Source of the DNA: Trichoplusia ni
Lineage: Eukaryota; Arthropoda; Insecta; Lepidoptera; Noctuidae
NCBI RefSeq assembly: GCF_003590095.1
Contig: NC_039478.1
Coordinates: forward strand, 22,134,001-22,198,000
Length of the DNA: 64,000 bases
Direction: 5' to 3'
How positions within the stretch are numbered: the first letter of the stretch is position 1; the number at the start of each line of letters is the position of its first letter. Shown here in pieces: positions 25,125 to 37,687 of the stretch. Made by a program: the position numbers and the translations under genes. Below the pieces are notes generated by a model. The model was not told the DNA's origin. It saw only the letters and a program-made list of their open reading frames with translations, and ran no database searches.

Positions 25125-25230
25125 AGCAGGTCTCAGAACTAGGCAGGTTTAGTCACTTAGAGTCTGACACTACCCGCTTCCTCTGCCGAGGAGGTTAGTG
25201 TTCATGAGGATCCACCCGCCTAAACAAAAA
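25125..25230 (+). repeat. Dispersed moth repeat, AGTCTGACAC family
   Basis: The CAGGTTTAGTCACTTAGAGTC, TGACACTACCC, CTTCCTCTGCCGAGGAG and CATGAGGATCCACCCGCC blocks match 7881-8048. It sits immediately before a SINE in the opposite orientation. Confidence 0.55.
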
Positions 25231-25264
25231 AAGGTCTCAAAACTAAAACAAAATCAAGGATCTC

Positions 25265-25420
25265 CTTGCATGTTGCACTTCATATCCACCAAGACACCTA
25301 GACTCATGAGAAACCTTCATGGAACACATAATCACATCGTGGGGATCCAACCAGCGACACGTCCCGACACTGGGTTTTGGCGTGTTGACCTCGATCCCTC
25401 AGCTATCCAAGCAACCACTT
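25265..25420 (-). repeat. tRNA-derived SINE copy, diverged
   Basis: On the minus strand, GATAGCTGAGGGATCGAGGTC (box A region) and a degraded box B near GTTGGATCCCC are followed by the GATTATGTGTTCCATG and GAGTCTAGGTGTCTTGG body segments. Confidence 0.55.
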
Positions 25421-26789
25421 TTGTTGCTGACCGTAGATCGTAAAGCCAGTGGATCGGTCACTCTCACTTATTCATCTCTACTAAGGTTCGTTTATCTAAA
25501 GTAGGCCTTTTGATTATTACTTACCGCTTCTCAGCTTCTCTTAATTATTTTCGGAGGTACAGTTTTTGGAGTTTTAAGCTCTGATTCTTTGACATTTAAT
25601 GTTTGAAGATAGAGATCCTCGCTGGTTTTCTACCGACTACTCTTAAAATTATAAGCGACGCAGAGATTTAAGAGGTAATATTAATTAGTACTCTAGCAGT
25701 CGATTCATAAGGTTTGCGCGCACAGGGTCAAACACAAGGCAGTCCAAACAGTTAAGGGAAAACTGCATTCCTACCTTATCATTACCGCCAATATTCAAAA
25801 TTTGTACAATGCTCAGTAAAAGCATAGATAAGTGAAAGGACGTAAATTAAAACACGACGACTGTTTCATTATTCATTTAACCTCCAACCCGTAAGCTACT
25901 AGACAAAGAAAATATCGAAAGCCCTTAAAATAAACATCCTGATTGTTCGAGGAAACGTTTAAAATAATACGAAGGGCAAGGGGATGAATCAGGGCATTGC
26001 ATTTTATATTCCAAAGTGGATTCCCAAAATCCAGGAGCATGATCAGCAGGCAAATCCGCCCTAAGCTTAAAAGCAAACGTAGGTAAAGTTAAACAATATT
26101 ACATGTACTGAATTTGGAATTAATTTCGGCTGTTTGTTAAGCAAATCCCGATTGGTTTAAAACCTCGTTTTGGCTTTCGTTTTCGTTTTGGATTTAGGTA
26201 TCACAACAGTGCCTAGAGATTTTGGGCGACTGAGAATTAACATAATCTTTGATGGGCAAATTAATCGCGAAGTAGCTTTGAATATAAATTTCAGAAAATA
26301 AAATCCTAAATTGTTAATATAACGGTATGAAATTGTTAGAATTTTTGGGATTTTACAAAATCAAAGGATCTGAATCGCTAAAAGAAATCGCTGAAGTTTA
26401 TTACCCAACAATATTCCTACATAGTAAATTTGTAAACATGGTTCTCCCGGACTCAAAATAAATTCGTATTGATGGAGAGAAAACACAATTGTCTATAAAA
26501 ACCACTAAATCAGCGGTGACTCTTCCGAAACGTTACATTATCGGCCGTAACAATATATATCTTGATAAGGCATTGTCAAATCCCTGGCGTGGTGACAATT
26601 TTATGGGAAACTGGAATAGCAAGAGTCATGGTGTTTTGATGTCTAGAGAGCAAGGATGAAGGCATAACTAGACAAGGGAATTAGGATCATTGAAATGTTT
26701 GAACGTAACGTGACGTAAATGTTCATGTCAAGTGCTCTTTATGGTGTAATAAGTGACAGCTGGCAATTATTTGAACGTCTTCTTCAGAC

Positions 26790-26880
26790 TCTAAGGGTAA
26801 AATGGAACCCTGATACAAACTCTTCGGTATCGGTCCGTCTGTCACCTGTCATTATAGCCAGACAGCTAAAAATGAGCCAG
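26790..26880 (+). repeat. Dispersed CTGTCACC repeat copy
   Basis: It has the GGTAAAATGGAACCC, CGGTCCGTCTGTCACC and AGCCAGACAGCT blocks in the family order. Confidence 0.55.
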
Positions 26881-26905
26881 GTTCATTAAGGATCATTAAT
26901 TTGTT

Positions 26906-26961
26906 GGTGGGTGACAAATAAATTTTAGTTTCGGTATCACTAATTTATTTGTCACCCAACC
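26906..26961. repeat. 56-bp inverted repeat, possible short MITE
   Basis: The left arm (26906-26924) and right arm (26942-26961) are inverted copies of about 19-20 bp around GGGTGACAAATAAATT, with one difference and a 17-nt centre. Sequence like the right end (GTCACCCAAGCGATTTGTT) recurs near 28297. Confidence 0.6.
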
Positions 26962-27067
26962 GATTTGTTAAATTAGTAACTGAACGGATTCTGCTATGTA
27001 ACAGGTATCAAACAAAAATAGTACTATATGACATGACAGACACAAGTAATAAATAATTCTATATACC

Positions 27068-27145
27068 TCATCATCATCATCATCATCATCAGCCTATCGC
27101 AGTCCACTGCTGGACATAGGCCTCTCCACCTATATACCTATTAAA
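27068..27145 (-). repeat. RTE-type LINE 3' end
   Basis: The minus strand reads GGAGAGGCCTATGTCCAGCAGTGGAC, coding for the family's GEAYVQQW end, then the GATAGGCTGATGATGATGA tail. The (CAT)n tract at 27068-27091 is this tail on the plus strand. Confidence 0.65.
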
Positions 27146-28175
27146 TTGCAAAGCCTATCCTTCCAAAAATCGCAATAATTTAAGCTAACCTAAATACTGA
27201 TTGTCCTTCAGTAATACTTAACAAGCGAATTTGCATTGGACATTTCATTTGGGCTTTTTACGAGGATTTTAAAAGGGTCCGCCCGATGGCCATTCGTTGG
27301 CTTTACTGGGTATCCATGTTCATCTTAATTTGCGACTTATTTCTTTAGTTAAAAACTCTTTGTTTTGTGGGATAATGCGGGATGTATTCTGTGAAATACC
27401 ACTTGCTTTTAACTCGCTTGTTTTCCGACAGTGCTGTCCAATTTTCGCTTGCATTTTATGCAAAATTAAAGTGTTTACAGTGTTCTCAAGTTTCTGTGAT
27501 GAGTTTAGTTGCTTAGATTGCAAGTAGTGCGAATTTTTTTTACGATTGATCTTGTATCTCGTTAAGCTAGTATATGTATAGGGTATTTCAAATCTTTTTC
27601 GTGTGTTAGGTACATATTTATTTTATTAAATCAGTTAAAGACAGAGGTGTGGAAGTGGGGGCTAATGACGTCACTTATCGGTAAAAATTGGACTGATGAG
27701 TGACGTCACAAAAACTTCAACTGAAATTTTTTTGCACATTTTTTGTCGCCTATTAGTAGGTAACCTAATCGTAAATGTTTACCAGTTTTTGAACACTTTT
27801 TTAACTAAAACGTATTACTAACACCTAAATAATACCAACATCTGAAATATGGAACCTTTTCCACAATCCCTACAGAAACATAAACCTCCGTTCAATATTA
27901 ATAAAATAAACTGCGATCGTATTATTTTCGTCTGAAACACGATAGACCGAATCGGTCTGTCGACGTAAAACCCTAGATTTATTGAAGTCTTTCCGAATAA
28001 CTTCGCTTTTCACTTGAAGTTTGTGTGTTACTTTGAAAGCTTAAATACCTTGACTTTGGGACCGTATACTATAAGTTGTTTATAGTTACATGTATTTCAG
28101 AACTTAAATGTCTGTCCGAATATGCCAACTATTACTTCATAGGAATCCGCACCCAAAATGTAGAAACGAAGCCGT

Positions 28176-28305
28176 ACTGAAGCACTGCAGTCTGTCACCA
28201 GGGTTTTTCTATGAATTCTGATGAAATTTAAAAAGTTTAGCACTTTTGAAATTTTCCCAGATGATGTATATCACAGATCACGGTTAAATTAGTCACCCAA
28301 GCGAT
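28176..28305 (+). repeat. Dispersed CTGTCACC repeat copy
   Basis: It has GCAGTCTGTCACCAGGG, then GAAATTTAAAAAG and the AAATTTTCCCAGATGATGTAT segment, in the family order. Confidence 0.55.
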
Positions 28306-28947
28306 TTGTTTCTCATAAGCCTATTCATACAGAAACTTCAGTGTCGTGGGTCCGATTCACACTTGACCGGTTTTGTCTTTAAATATGACAAGTTATTCTC
28401 AGGCATTAGGTGGTCCCAATTTTAAATTTCCGAAGAATTTGATTTTTTACTAAATTCTTTCTACCAGTACCGATCAATGCGGAATTTTCCTTCAAAGTCT
28501 CACCTTTATTTTCTAACCTCGCTTCACGAGACTCACCTAACCTTTATCAATTATACAATCCACTCTTGTATCATCACGAAAATAAACATTCTAAAATTCT
28601 CCCTATAAATGTTATTCATATGACACTAAATATGAATGGACTTCATAACGGATGCTGCCACAAAACTCCCGTATTTGTACGCTATCTCATGAAGTAACTC
28701 AACAATTTCATGAACAGTGAAAACGTCAAATAAAATTTTATTTTCAGCTTATCCTATCTGTTTTATTAGGTCGTGCACGAGCCCTTTTTGTCTGCGGTAC
28801 GGAGGCATGCGTATTCCAAATTTTATCTCGATTTTATACGACCAGGAAGGGTTTTTTGCGACTTTTTGAAATCAAATGCTTGGATTAGGAGACGGGAAAA
28901 GCATGATCGGGTAGTTTGACGCTTTTGTCATTCTTATTCAAATGCTT

Positions 28948-29040
28948 TTAGGGTTACGTACTCCAAACGTAAAATGTTACCGTCTGCCCATCAGTCACGA
29001 TAGTGAAACAGTTGTTAAGTTAAATATGACATATATACTG
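28948..29040 (+). repeat. Dispersed CTGTCACC repeat copy, diverged
   Basis: It has GGGTTACGTACTCC, AACGTAAAATGTTACCGTC and ATCAGTCACGATAGTGAAACAGTTG, a degraded version of the family's 5' half. Confidence 0.5.
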
Positions 29041-29159
29041 TTCTATATATTTTCCTAATAACAAAATATTAAAAGCCAAACAAAGTAAGTGTTCTAGGCA
29101 ACTCGAAAACCATGCAAGCATGTTTTGTTGTTTTAGATTATGGTTTGCAACAATTATTT

Positions 29160-29355
29160 TGCGAGTCCGACAGGATTCCCCACGATTTCTGCATTATCGC
29201 AAAAAACTTTCAAGTCCCACGCACGAAGTCTAAAAACCCGGTCTAAAAACAAACACTCGTGCGTCAAAAAATCGCTTGTCCTAGCCGGGAATCAAACAAG
29301 CTTCATGTTGCAGCATGGTGACCTCAGCCACTCGGCTATCCATGCCGCCAAATAC
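29160..29355 (-). repeat. tRNA-derived SINE copy
   Basis: The minus strand has ATAGCCGAGTGGCTGAGGTC (box A) and GTTTGATTCCCGGC (box B). The body contains GACAAGCGATTTTTTGACG. A 109-codon plus-strand frame over this region is a fortuitous reading of the SINE. Confidence 0.65.
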
Positions 29356-29739
29356 TCACCAGATAATGAATTAGTAATGGACAGTCCAAGGCATGGCGTC
29401 CCACTAATTGTTTTTTTATGTCCAACACCAAAGCAGTTTCAATACCATCGCCTTGTATGGGTTGGTTAATTAGGTGTTCTCTTCGTGGGATCCGCTTTAT
29501 ACCGCCTTAGTTGTAGGTTGGGTTGTAGGAGGTCTTCAACCTACTGTGCAACCTACAACTTTACTCATAGCGTATTATGTACCTTAGAAAAGTCATCTTA
29601 AGTAGTAGGTTGCAATGATGGAGTTATGTCTACAAGTTTATTAATTGTATAATACTGTTTAGCTTATTTTAATAGGTAATAAAAATACCTCTGCTATTAG
29701 AATAATTATTCTTTAAATAATAGCATTGTAAACATGCAT

Positions 29740-29855
29740 TGTAGCATTGGCCTAGGAAGCGGTGGCGAGATGACCTTAACTGAGAATAGAGAGTCTTGGA
29801 AGGATTTGGGGGAGGCATTTGCCCAGCAGTGGGACACAGTAGGCTAGAGAAAAAA
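29740..29855 (+). repeat. RTE-type LINE C-terminus
   Basis: It encodes PRKRWRDDLN, a frame break, then NRESWKDLGEAFAQQWDTVG and a stop, followed by an A-rich tail. This is the C-terminal signature of an RTE-clade reverse transcriptase. The linker present in the copy at 34.1 kb is deleted here. Confidence 0.75.
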
Positions 29856-30468
29856 AAATGTTTTGTAGAAAAAAACAAATAATTCTTGTCCTAAAACCCA
29901 AGTCCAAAAACATCCTCAAAATTGCACTTAACAAACTCCAAGGCTTAAATTTATTAGTCCTACCAATAAAATTAACACTTATTCCAAGAGTGTCTGAAGA
30001 TTCAATATGTTACACCTGACTTCTTACGAATCCGAGATGTCTGCCTTACTCAGACCCATTGAACCGTGACATTCCCGATCCTAGATTTATTTACGTATAT
30101 AATCTGCGTACCTAGCTTTACTAAACAAGATGTATGACTGTAATATATTCAAGGAATTGTTTTTCGCTACATTTTCTTTGCTTAGAGTAAGTACTTTGAT
30201 TGAACGTTGAATAAATCAAGCTATAGGATTAATGGTTTTACGATATGTTTAGAATGTATCGACTTAAATTAATTTGGATGGCATGTCTGTTTTTGAAATT
30301 GCCTATACTTGGTGAAAAAGCATTAGAATGATGTAAAATTGAACACTGAAAGGTGTAAATGTTAGCATAATTGCCAATTACCTAAAACTACGAAAACATC
30401 ATAATTAAAATCTAATGTTTTACAATCCAAAAAGTAGAAATGAAAGTGTAAACAAGAAGGCACAATAG

Positions 30469-30499
30469 CCTGAGTTCAATATCAAATATTGAACTCAGG
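30469..30499. repeat. Perfect compact hairpin
   Basis: The 14-bp arms CCTGAGTTCAATAT and ATATTGAACTCAGG are separated by 3 nt (CAA), with no mismatch. Confidence 0.75.
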
Positions 30500-31889
30500 G
30501 ATTCTTCAAAACTTGTTATTCCCATGTAAATTTAATCGTAACAAACTTTCGTCTGACCTAATACAAAATACTCGAAAAATAAAACAAATGCTTTTGGCCT
30601 AAAACCAAGGCCAAAGCAAATCTAGAATCCGTTCAATTTAATATGAAAAAAAACCGTTTGATTGACGGACTAAATGACGCGGAGACAAATTGTCTAGCCA
30701 CTGTGGAAAGGTTTTTGGAAAATCATTTTCCGCAGCCGATCTTTTTTTGCGGTGATCTTATTGGTATTTAGGCCTATATCTCTTTGGCAATTCAGAAAGA
30801 CTGAAACTATTTTGTTTATAAATGAGCCATATGATGCCTAGAGAGAAGTGCCAAATTTTATTTAATATCTTTCGGCGGTTGTCGTCTGAGAGAGTTTTTT
30901 GTTCAACAGAGGAATAATTACATTCGATGTTATAGAACATTAGAAAAAACACATAATTTAAGTCTAGGTACAAGTGCGCTTTTGATTTGGTTAACAATAA
31001 TGATAAAATAGAATAAAGAAGAGTAAAAAAAATACCTAAATTTGTGCCTCAAAAAGACAAACAGCTAAAAAGAACTACCTATCATATTATCGCTCAAAAA
31101 AAAATAACATAAAATTCTATAACTAAAAGCAACAATACGTCAATGACGTACAAACTATACAGGTGAAACACCTCCACAATACGGGCAAAGAAAGGATAAA
31201 TCTCTGATATCACAGCATACAACGATTCTTTAACACTTTGTTCTAAATATATCACAATACCCTTCAGTCCATATCAGTCAGACTAATCTCTGGAAAAATT
31301 CCTTTTGGGTTCGAAGAAAATGTTTCAATGGAGTAAGGATTTAATATGGGAAGGGAAAATCTTTGTGAAAGAAGGAATTGAACTGTGTCGGTTGTGTTGT
31401 GTCTATTTTGAAGTAGGTACCTAGAGTATTTTGGTCATATATTCAAAAATCATTTGTGTTGGTGTTTTATGAGATTTTGTTTTTGTTTTAATAGTTGTTT
31501 AGCCCGACAAACAGATTTTTGTAACTATAGGGAAATTTATTTAAACATCGTCTTTCGGAAGGCAAATTTATCTTTATCATTGTCACTTTTCAATTCCTTT
31601 TTTGCCATTAATAAATAAAAAACCGTTTCAACGTCATTTTTATCGTTGAAAATATTTGCAGTAAGTACCATCTGTTATCTGTATTTTTTTAATTTATTTG
31701 ATTGATGTAGCATAAATGACTAATACCACAACACTTTTGAAACAAATGATGCAAAGCAAGCATTTCACAAACCTTGAAGATACATTCACAAATATAGCGA
31801 TTTAGTAATTTAGTCTCCAAGAATAGCTAAGTACTAACCGATCCAATAAATACAACAACAAGATCCCATGAAATGAATCCAGTTCTCTC
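30500..31889. other. Unassigned AT-rich DNA
   Basis: A 79-codon minus frame at 30758-30997 is not recognised. No repeat was assigned. Confidence 0.4.
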
Positions 31890-32035
31890 GGTCCCGTGGC
31901 CGGTCGGCGGTAAATCAGTACTTTCTCTCGCGACTGATCGGTGTACTGAGGAAGTGAAACTACGAGTACCGTCGGTAGGATGCTGGTACCGCTAGCACAT
32001 GTAGGGAGACCACGTCTGGTTTGCCAGTCAAGAAC
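31890..32035. promoter_or_regulatory. CpG-rich island before a 5S-like SINE
   Basis: GGTCCCGTGGCCGGTCGGCGG, CTCTCGCGACTGATCGG and GAGTACCGTCGGTAGG make this one of the most G+C-rich stretches in the window. It contains two TCAGT-type initiator words but no clear open frame. It may be a noncoding first exon or promoter, or the unrecognised head of the adjoining repeat. Confidence 0.25.
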
Positions 32036-32089
32036 CGACTAGAACATTGTTGTTTTTATTATGTAGCACCACTTACTTTCAGATATTAT

Positions 32090-32388
32090 ATCTGATACGT
32101 TTGGGTTGTGGATGGGTGACCATCTATGTCGTAACGAGTTCCTCCGTGTTCGGAAAAGCATGTTAAATTGTGGATCCCGGCATCTACACATCCTTGACAG
32201 TTATCACGGCTAGTCAGAAGCTAGAATGTCTGATAACCAGTCTGACTAAGGGATATTGTGTTCCCTAGGGTTTGAAGAGATCAGATGTGTGGTCGCTCCC
32301 TATAAAACACTAGTATTTAGCTTCATCTGGTTACACTGGATGCCGACTCTAACATAGTTGGGAAAAAGCTAGGATGATGATGATAAAA
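32090..32388 (+). mobile_element. 5S-rRNA-like SINE copy
   Basis: GTGGATGGGTGACCATCTA, like the internal control region of 5S rRNA, opens the element. It continues with GAGTTCCTCCGTGTTCGGAA, GTTAAATTGTGGATCCCGG, CCTTGACAGTTATCACGG and TAACATAGTTGGGAAAAAGC, and ends with GATGATGATGA. The 5S-like promoter places it with SINE3-type elements; the tail suggests RTE-assisted spread. Confidence 0.65.
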
Positions 32389-34086
32389 AAATATTTATAT
32401 AATAAATAGTGGGTGGAAAAATTACGATCACTAATGACTTGTTCATAATAGTAGACTTAATTAGGTAAAGACGTATCTTGATCAGTATTTAACTCTTTTG
32501 ATGAAAATTACAATTTTTTGAGAAAATTTTGGATATTAAAGTATGTCAAACAAATTTAGGTTCACTTGACTGCACATGCAAAATGATGTTATGTTTTCTG
32601 GTTTCCTACATGTATGAATATATTTTATTATGTATTACGCTATATTGCTTTTGAAAGCGAGGAGTACCTTTTGTCCGGGAATTACTTTTAAGCATGGTGA
32701 GCTTCATTATAACGGATGCGTCGACTTAAACCTCTTGATGGCTTCAATATATAAAGTGCCTTTAAAAAGGTTTTAATTTACTAAATACTGCTTGAGCGGA
32801 GTTAATTTATTTTATTGTAGAGTCGTGGCTACGTGATTTCTGTTCTATCTAATTGTGGAATATAAGTCCCTAGTTTTGTAATATGTTTCTTAAGCATCTA
32901 TTTAAGGCCTACTAGAAATAAAAAAAAGATTTAGTTTTCATTTAATTAAGATGAAAAAAGGCTCAGGATTTTTATCATTTGATGGTGTAAAGTAGCTGGG
33001 GCCGTCGTGTGTGGACTTTCCGCTCACATTTGACGCTGCATGATGTTTAGCCTGACATTTTGGCGGTAGCTAGAAAGTAGATTTTCAAAAATTAACATAA
33101 AATATTCTGCATAATTTTTCAAAAATAATTTAATTAATTTTTACCCAGAAACTGGATAATATTTCAAACAATTCCCTTATAAATTCCCGAGAAAATTGTG
33201 AAACTTATGTAATATTAAACGGGAATCGCTTATACAACGAGCAAAGTTAATATTAACAGGACAATATTACGTAATACGATTAATTTCAACGAATAATGGT
33301 TCTCCCAATATCGGATCGGAAAACGATAAATTTACTCTACACCACTTGTTAAACGATATTTTAAACTGACGTATTTTACTGATATTTTTAATTGTTCGTT
33401 ACTTTTATCAGACAATGCTAGCCAGTGAAATTTCAATTGTATGAAAGTGTCTTCTCAATCTCATGCCAAATTTGTCACCTAGCTAATTTATGACCGTGCC
33501 AACTGATGCGTAACTTATTTTTATGTTAAAGCGGGAATAGAAACACCGCATAAAAGGAAAAAAAAATGTTTAGCCATTATGATCGGTCAGACAGATAGGC
33601 AACGAAGTCTTATTAATTAAAGTTTTGTTTAAAGGCACCTTAAGAACAGTTTAATGTCAGAAAGATGATCTACTCCATGAAACAGAAACTTTTTTAGTAA
33701 TAAGCCTGATCAGAAGACAAGTCTATCTCCAGTTCCTCATAAACTTTCAATTCAATTGAATCCCAATACAGCCATAACTGCTCATCCATCACCATTTATC
33801 ACCATTACGGAGGCTGTTACGATTATCCTTTAAGTACTAGTATTACTTAGCGTCCGTCTGGCTCCCAGCCAAGTTTTAAACGATATACGGCCAACAAAAC
33901 TCTATAAAACTTCAAGTTATGGGTTAAGTGCGTGTGATACGTCCTCTTGTATATATTAGTTAGGAAAAGAAGGATTATTGTATGGTAATAGTGTATTTTG
34001 AGGATGGTGTGAAGAGGGATAAATGATACGGGAAACAAGAAGTGAACATAGAAAGTTGATGTCCATTAATGATGTTGAGAATAGTT

Positions 34087-34266
34087 TTTTTTTTCCTAGC
34101 CTACTGTGTCCCACAGCTGGGCAAAGGCCTCCCCCCAATCCTTCCACGACTCTCTATTCTGGGCCTCATGGAACCAGCCTAGTTGGTAAGCGTTGAGGTC
34201 GTCTCGCCACCGCTTCCTAGGTCGCCCACGACGACGCCGTCTATCCGTTGGCTCCCATAGTGTGGT
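34087..34266 (-). repeat. RTE-type LINE C-terminus, open frame
   Basis: On the minus strand an unbroken frame of about 55 codons reads TLWEPTDRRRRRGRPRKRW, then RDDLNAYQLGWFHEAQNRES and WKDWGEAFAQLWDTVG, then TAG and a poly-A stretch. This is the C-terminal domain of an RTE-clade reverse transcriptase. It is a 5'-truncated insertion, as is usual for LINEs, and the best preserved LINE coding piece here. Confidence 0.8.
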
Positions 34267-34298
34267 GAGGATAGTTATAATAAATCTAAATTATTTTA

Positions 34299-34362
34299 AA
34301 GCTGAAGAGTTTGTTTGTTAATTTGAATGCCCTTAAATTAAGAACAACTGGTCCTTCTTAGA
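34299..34362 (+). repeat. Family A Helitron-like fragment, 5' part
   Basis: It carries AAAGCTGAAGAGTTTGTTTG, a GAATGCCCTTAAATTAAGAAC segment and AACTGGTCC, after which similarity ends. It abuts the LINE fragment at 34087-34266. Confidence 0.5.
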
Positions 34363-36260
34363 TAATCTCTGAAAAAACGATCTACGATACGAAGAGTTTT
34401 GATCTTCCATTCCTCTTAAAAAATAATCAATATCATTTTTTAATGCTGAAAGTGTAACAAGTAAACTACATTCCGCGAAACAGCCACGAAAATAATTAAA
34501 ATTAATTACAAACTCATACATTTCCACAAAACAATTCCTTATCTGCAATTAAATCTCCAACGAAACAAAACGAAGCTAAGCTGTGCTCGACTGTACATTA
34601 CTTCTGTGCTCAACTGTAATTAAAAGTTGTGTTGCCAGCTCAGTGCAAATGTAGCGTCTTCATTTCCGCTGGCAACACTGAATGTGTAGTGCCACAGAAG
34701 CCAGAGTTTTAAGGGATTACTATTCACTATATTTTAGCGGTGCGATCAGTTTAAAGTTGGGACTTCAAAAATGAAATGAAATCTTTAGCATATTATTAAA
34801 AGTAAATATTGTTTTGTTCAGATTTAATTTACGTTTCGCATTGAAGAATGTGCTGGCTAATCATTCAATTTAAAATCGTAATAAAATGATAGCCTTCAGA
34901 AAATAGTGGTTTGGATTTTATCATGTCCAAGATTTTATCCCCCTAGACACAAAAATTAGGTAATAATTTTAAAAACCTTTAATATAAACGGCATTACAAC
35001 TTCATATATTCAAGTCTATTCAGATTTAAGTTGAATAAAATTCTCTAAAAGCCAAATAAATCCTGCAACTCACAACATAGCTTGGAACAATTACAACATT
35101 TTAAAATGCAGTTTTTTCTACGAAAATTTGGCATAGTTCCACTGTGCGCCGCGTGTAAACAGCGCGCTGTTATTAATAGCTTTGTTGCAATTTTTCTTGT
35201 ATACAGTTCGATTCCCGGGTTGTGCATTACTCTAACGAGTTTTGAAAAGCCTTTTAAGTTGAGAAAACTACTTTGTTTTAGGTTATTGTTGGTTTTAGTT
35301 TGGCGCTTTACTTGTTTGCTGTAAAATTCTACAAATGTTGAAAGTTAGCTATTATTATTTTTACATATGTATCGCAATTCTGTATACTTCGTAAGTGGTG
35401 ATCAAAAGTCATCTTTAGACATACGAAAGCAGTAACTCACCCGTGGCGCCTGGATCGTAAAAAAAGAAGTAAAAAAGAATGATATGTAAAAGAGGAATAT
35501 AGAAAAGTAAATTCAACATTGACCTCTTTTTAAGTAGATAAAAAAATGCTCTGTTCTTCATATTAATATCACGTGTAACCCACATCAATAGATTTTTCAG
35601 AGGCCGTTTTCCAGACATTTTTAAAACGTAACAGCTCCAAAATATCATTCCTGTGCTAAGAGCTGCAAGAAATCCCATAAGTTTCTTTTATTTCAAATCA
35701 TTATTATAAACACTACATCTTATCCATTCAATGAACGTCACCCCAAAAATGTTTGTAAGAATAACAACCCCAGCAAATACCCTTTATTATTAATCACGTA
35801 TCGTGACAATGCTCATTCATACTTGATGCTTAGTTTCCGGCATCCATGATTAATTTCATACATGTTTGGTTGACGGCGCATCTGTGTCAGTGCTCAACAC
35901 ATTTTGTCGCATGACGAAGATCGTCACACTGTGGATTTGTGTGTCATCTATATGTTACAGATATATTATAGACAGTGTTTGTATGTATAGGTTTTCAGAT
36001 TTAATAAACACAATATATTCCACGTACAAAAATTACTGTTATTTTACCGGTTAGCCAATCCACATGAATATCATTTTTATCCGGTAAGTTTTGTTTAAAT
36101 ATCATATTTTTAGTCGAGTTTTTCTGTTGACTGTCGCCGGTTCGAAATTGTCAAAGCTATCTTTATGCAAAAAGCTTAATAGATAAGTATCGTTAATTAT
36201 TGTTTATTATAAAGGAGCTATTTGCCAAGAAAGAGCTACAAAATAATCTACAAGTCCATA

Positions 36261-36512
36261 TCTAATATATAAAATTCCCCTGTCACGATGTTAGTTACCG
36301 TACTCCTCCGAAACGGTTCGACCGATTTTTATGAAATTTTGTATACATATTGGGTAGGTCTGAGAATAGAACAACATCTATTTTTCATACCCAATAAAAT
36401 AAAACATAAATATATTTTATATCTGGACGAAACTTTTTTTTGATGTGGCATTAAACATACCTATAACTAGAAATTATTCATAAGGCAAAACAACGTTTGC
36501 TGGGTCAGCTAG
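36261..36512 (+). mobile_element. Helitron-like short element, family C
   Basis: It starts TCTAATATATAAAATTCC after A36260 and ends TGCTGGGTCAGCTAG before T36513. This is the TC...CTAG/A^T arrangement, with an interior (GTTAGTTACCGTACTCCTCC, GAAACGGTTCGACCGATTTT) unrelated to families A and B. It is non-coding. Confidence 0.7.
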
Positions 36513-36744
36513 TCATATAATATGTATACAGTTACACAAAGATAAAAGTCGTCAAAGAAAAATACCTTTAGTTCTGAACTCAGATGTAGTCGTTTAATAT
36601 GACAAGAACCGCAAAGTTTTTAACATATTTATAAGGTAAGGCTAAGAAGACAGACTTGCAGGTACTGAACTTGCGAAAACTTTGAATACGCCATCTGACA
36701 TGGGCACTGTTAACTTAGGCGTTTATTTTTCTTGTTGAACATGG

Positions 36745-36915
36745 ATGTAGGGGAAGAGGACGACCAAAGAAACGATGGATGGATTGTGAGATGAGATGAG
36801 AAAAGACGATGTAGCTGCAAAGAGATGAGATGACGTCAGATAGAGGGGTATGGACGGGGAAGACATTTTGCGCCGACCCCAAATAAAATAATTTCGATAA
36901 GGGTAGGGGAATGAT
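36745..36915 (+). repeat. LINE C-terminus, second reverse-transcriptase subfamily
   Basis: It encodes RGRGRPKKRWMDC, then after a small frame break DEMTSDRGVWTGKTFCADPK and a stop, and ends near GGGGAATGATGATG. The GRPKKRWMDC ... TSDRxxW ... CADP pattern is a known C-terminal signature of reverse-transcriptase proteins in many animal genomes. In-frame stops show decay. Confidence 0.7.
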
Positions 36916-37687
36916 GATGTTCACTTTTCTTGCTTATAATAGATTTTCCCTCCATTGCTTCGAGGTATCTTAGAGGGAGTTGCGGGAGTCCTTTGCCCAT
37001 CTGTAGTTCCCTAAGGCTAGAAAAGAAAATGGATTCTTCCATCAAAGGACTATCTTCTTCAATGACTTTCCAACGTTGCGTTCTTTTTTAGTTTTTCCAA
37101 GGACTTGAGAGCAATATAAAATTCTCCGAAGATTCATCAGCCAGTCTTCCTTTATGAGTCCTTCTAATGGGAATTGTTCCTTAAATTTCCCATGTGATTA
37201 AACCAGTCAGTATCTTTGTGATGCATGTAAATAAACTACGAAAAATATGTAAAGACACCATTCTAACATGCATTTAAGAACGAGGAAGACAAGATGGTTA
37301 GAAATTCGCTAGCACATAAACTGCACTAAAGATGTCATTAAAATAACATCAATATTCGTCGTCACTTTAAGTAGCTCACTTAAAGTTTCATTCCTCCTCC
37401 AAACGCTATTTGAAGAGCATTAAACATTTTATAATGTGCACACGTGGCTTACTCCTTTACTATTAAAACCGTTTCTATGTGTGTTTGTCTGTCTTTCTTC
37501 TCACAAAAGCGATGGAAAGGATTGTGATAGTATTTCACTCGTAGTTAGTCCTTAGTCTATAATATAATTTTTCATTGACACAGGCATAATATATGCAGTG
37601 TGTCCTATCTTTACCAAATAACTGACAAAAATTAAAAAAATACATACTTACAAAATTAGACCAAATGCTAAGGGTAATGCTATGTGT

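Noticed and set aside
27068..27091. Expanded CAT trinucleotide repeat as a separate microsatellite locus
   Set aside because: It is the GAT tail of the adjoining minus-strand RTE fragment.
29140..29469. 109-codon plus-strand frame
   Set aside because: Most of it is the antisense of a tRNA-derived SINE (29160-29355).
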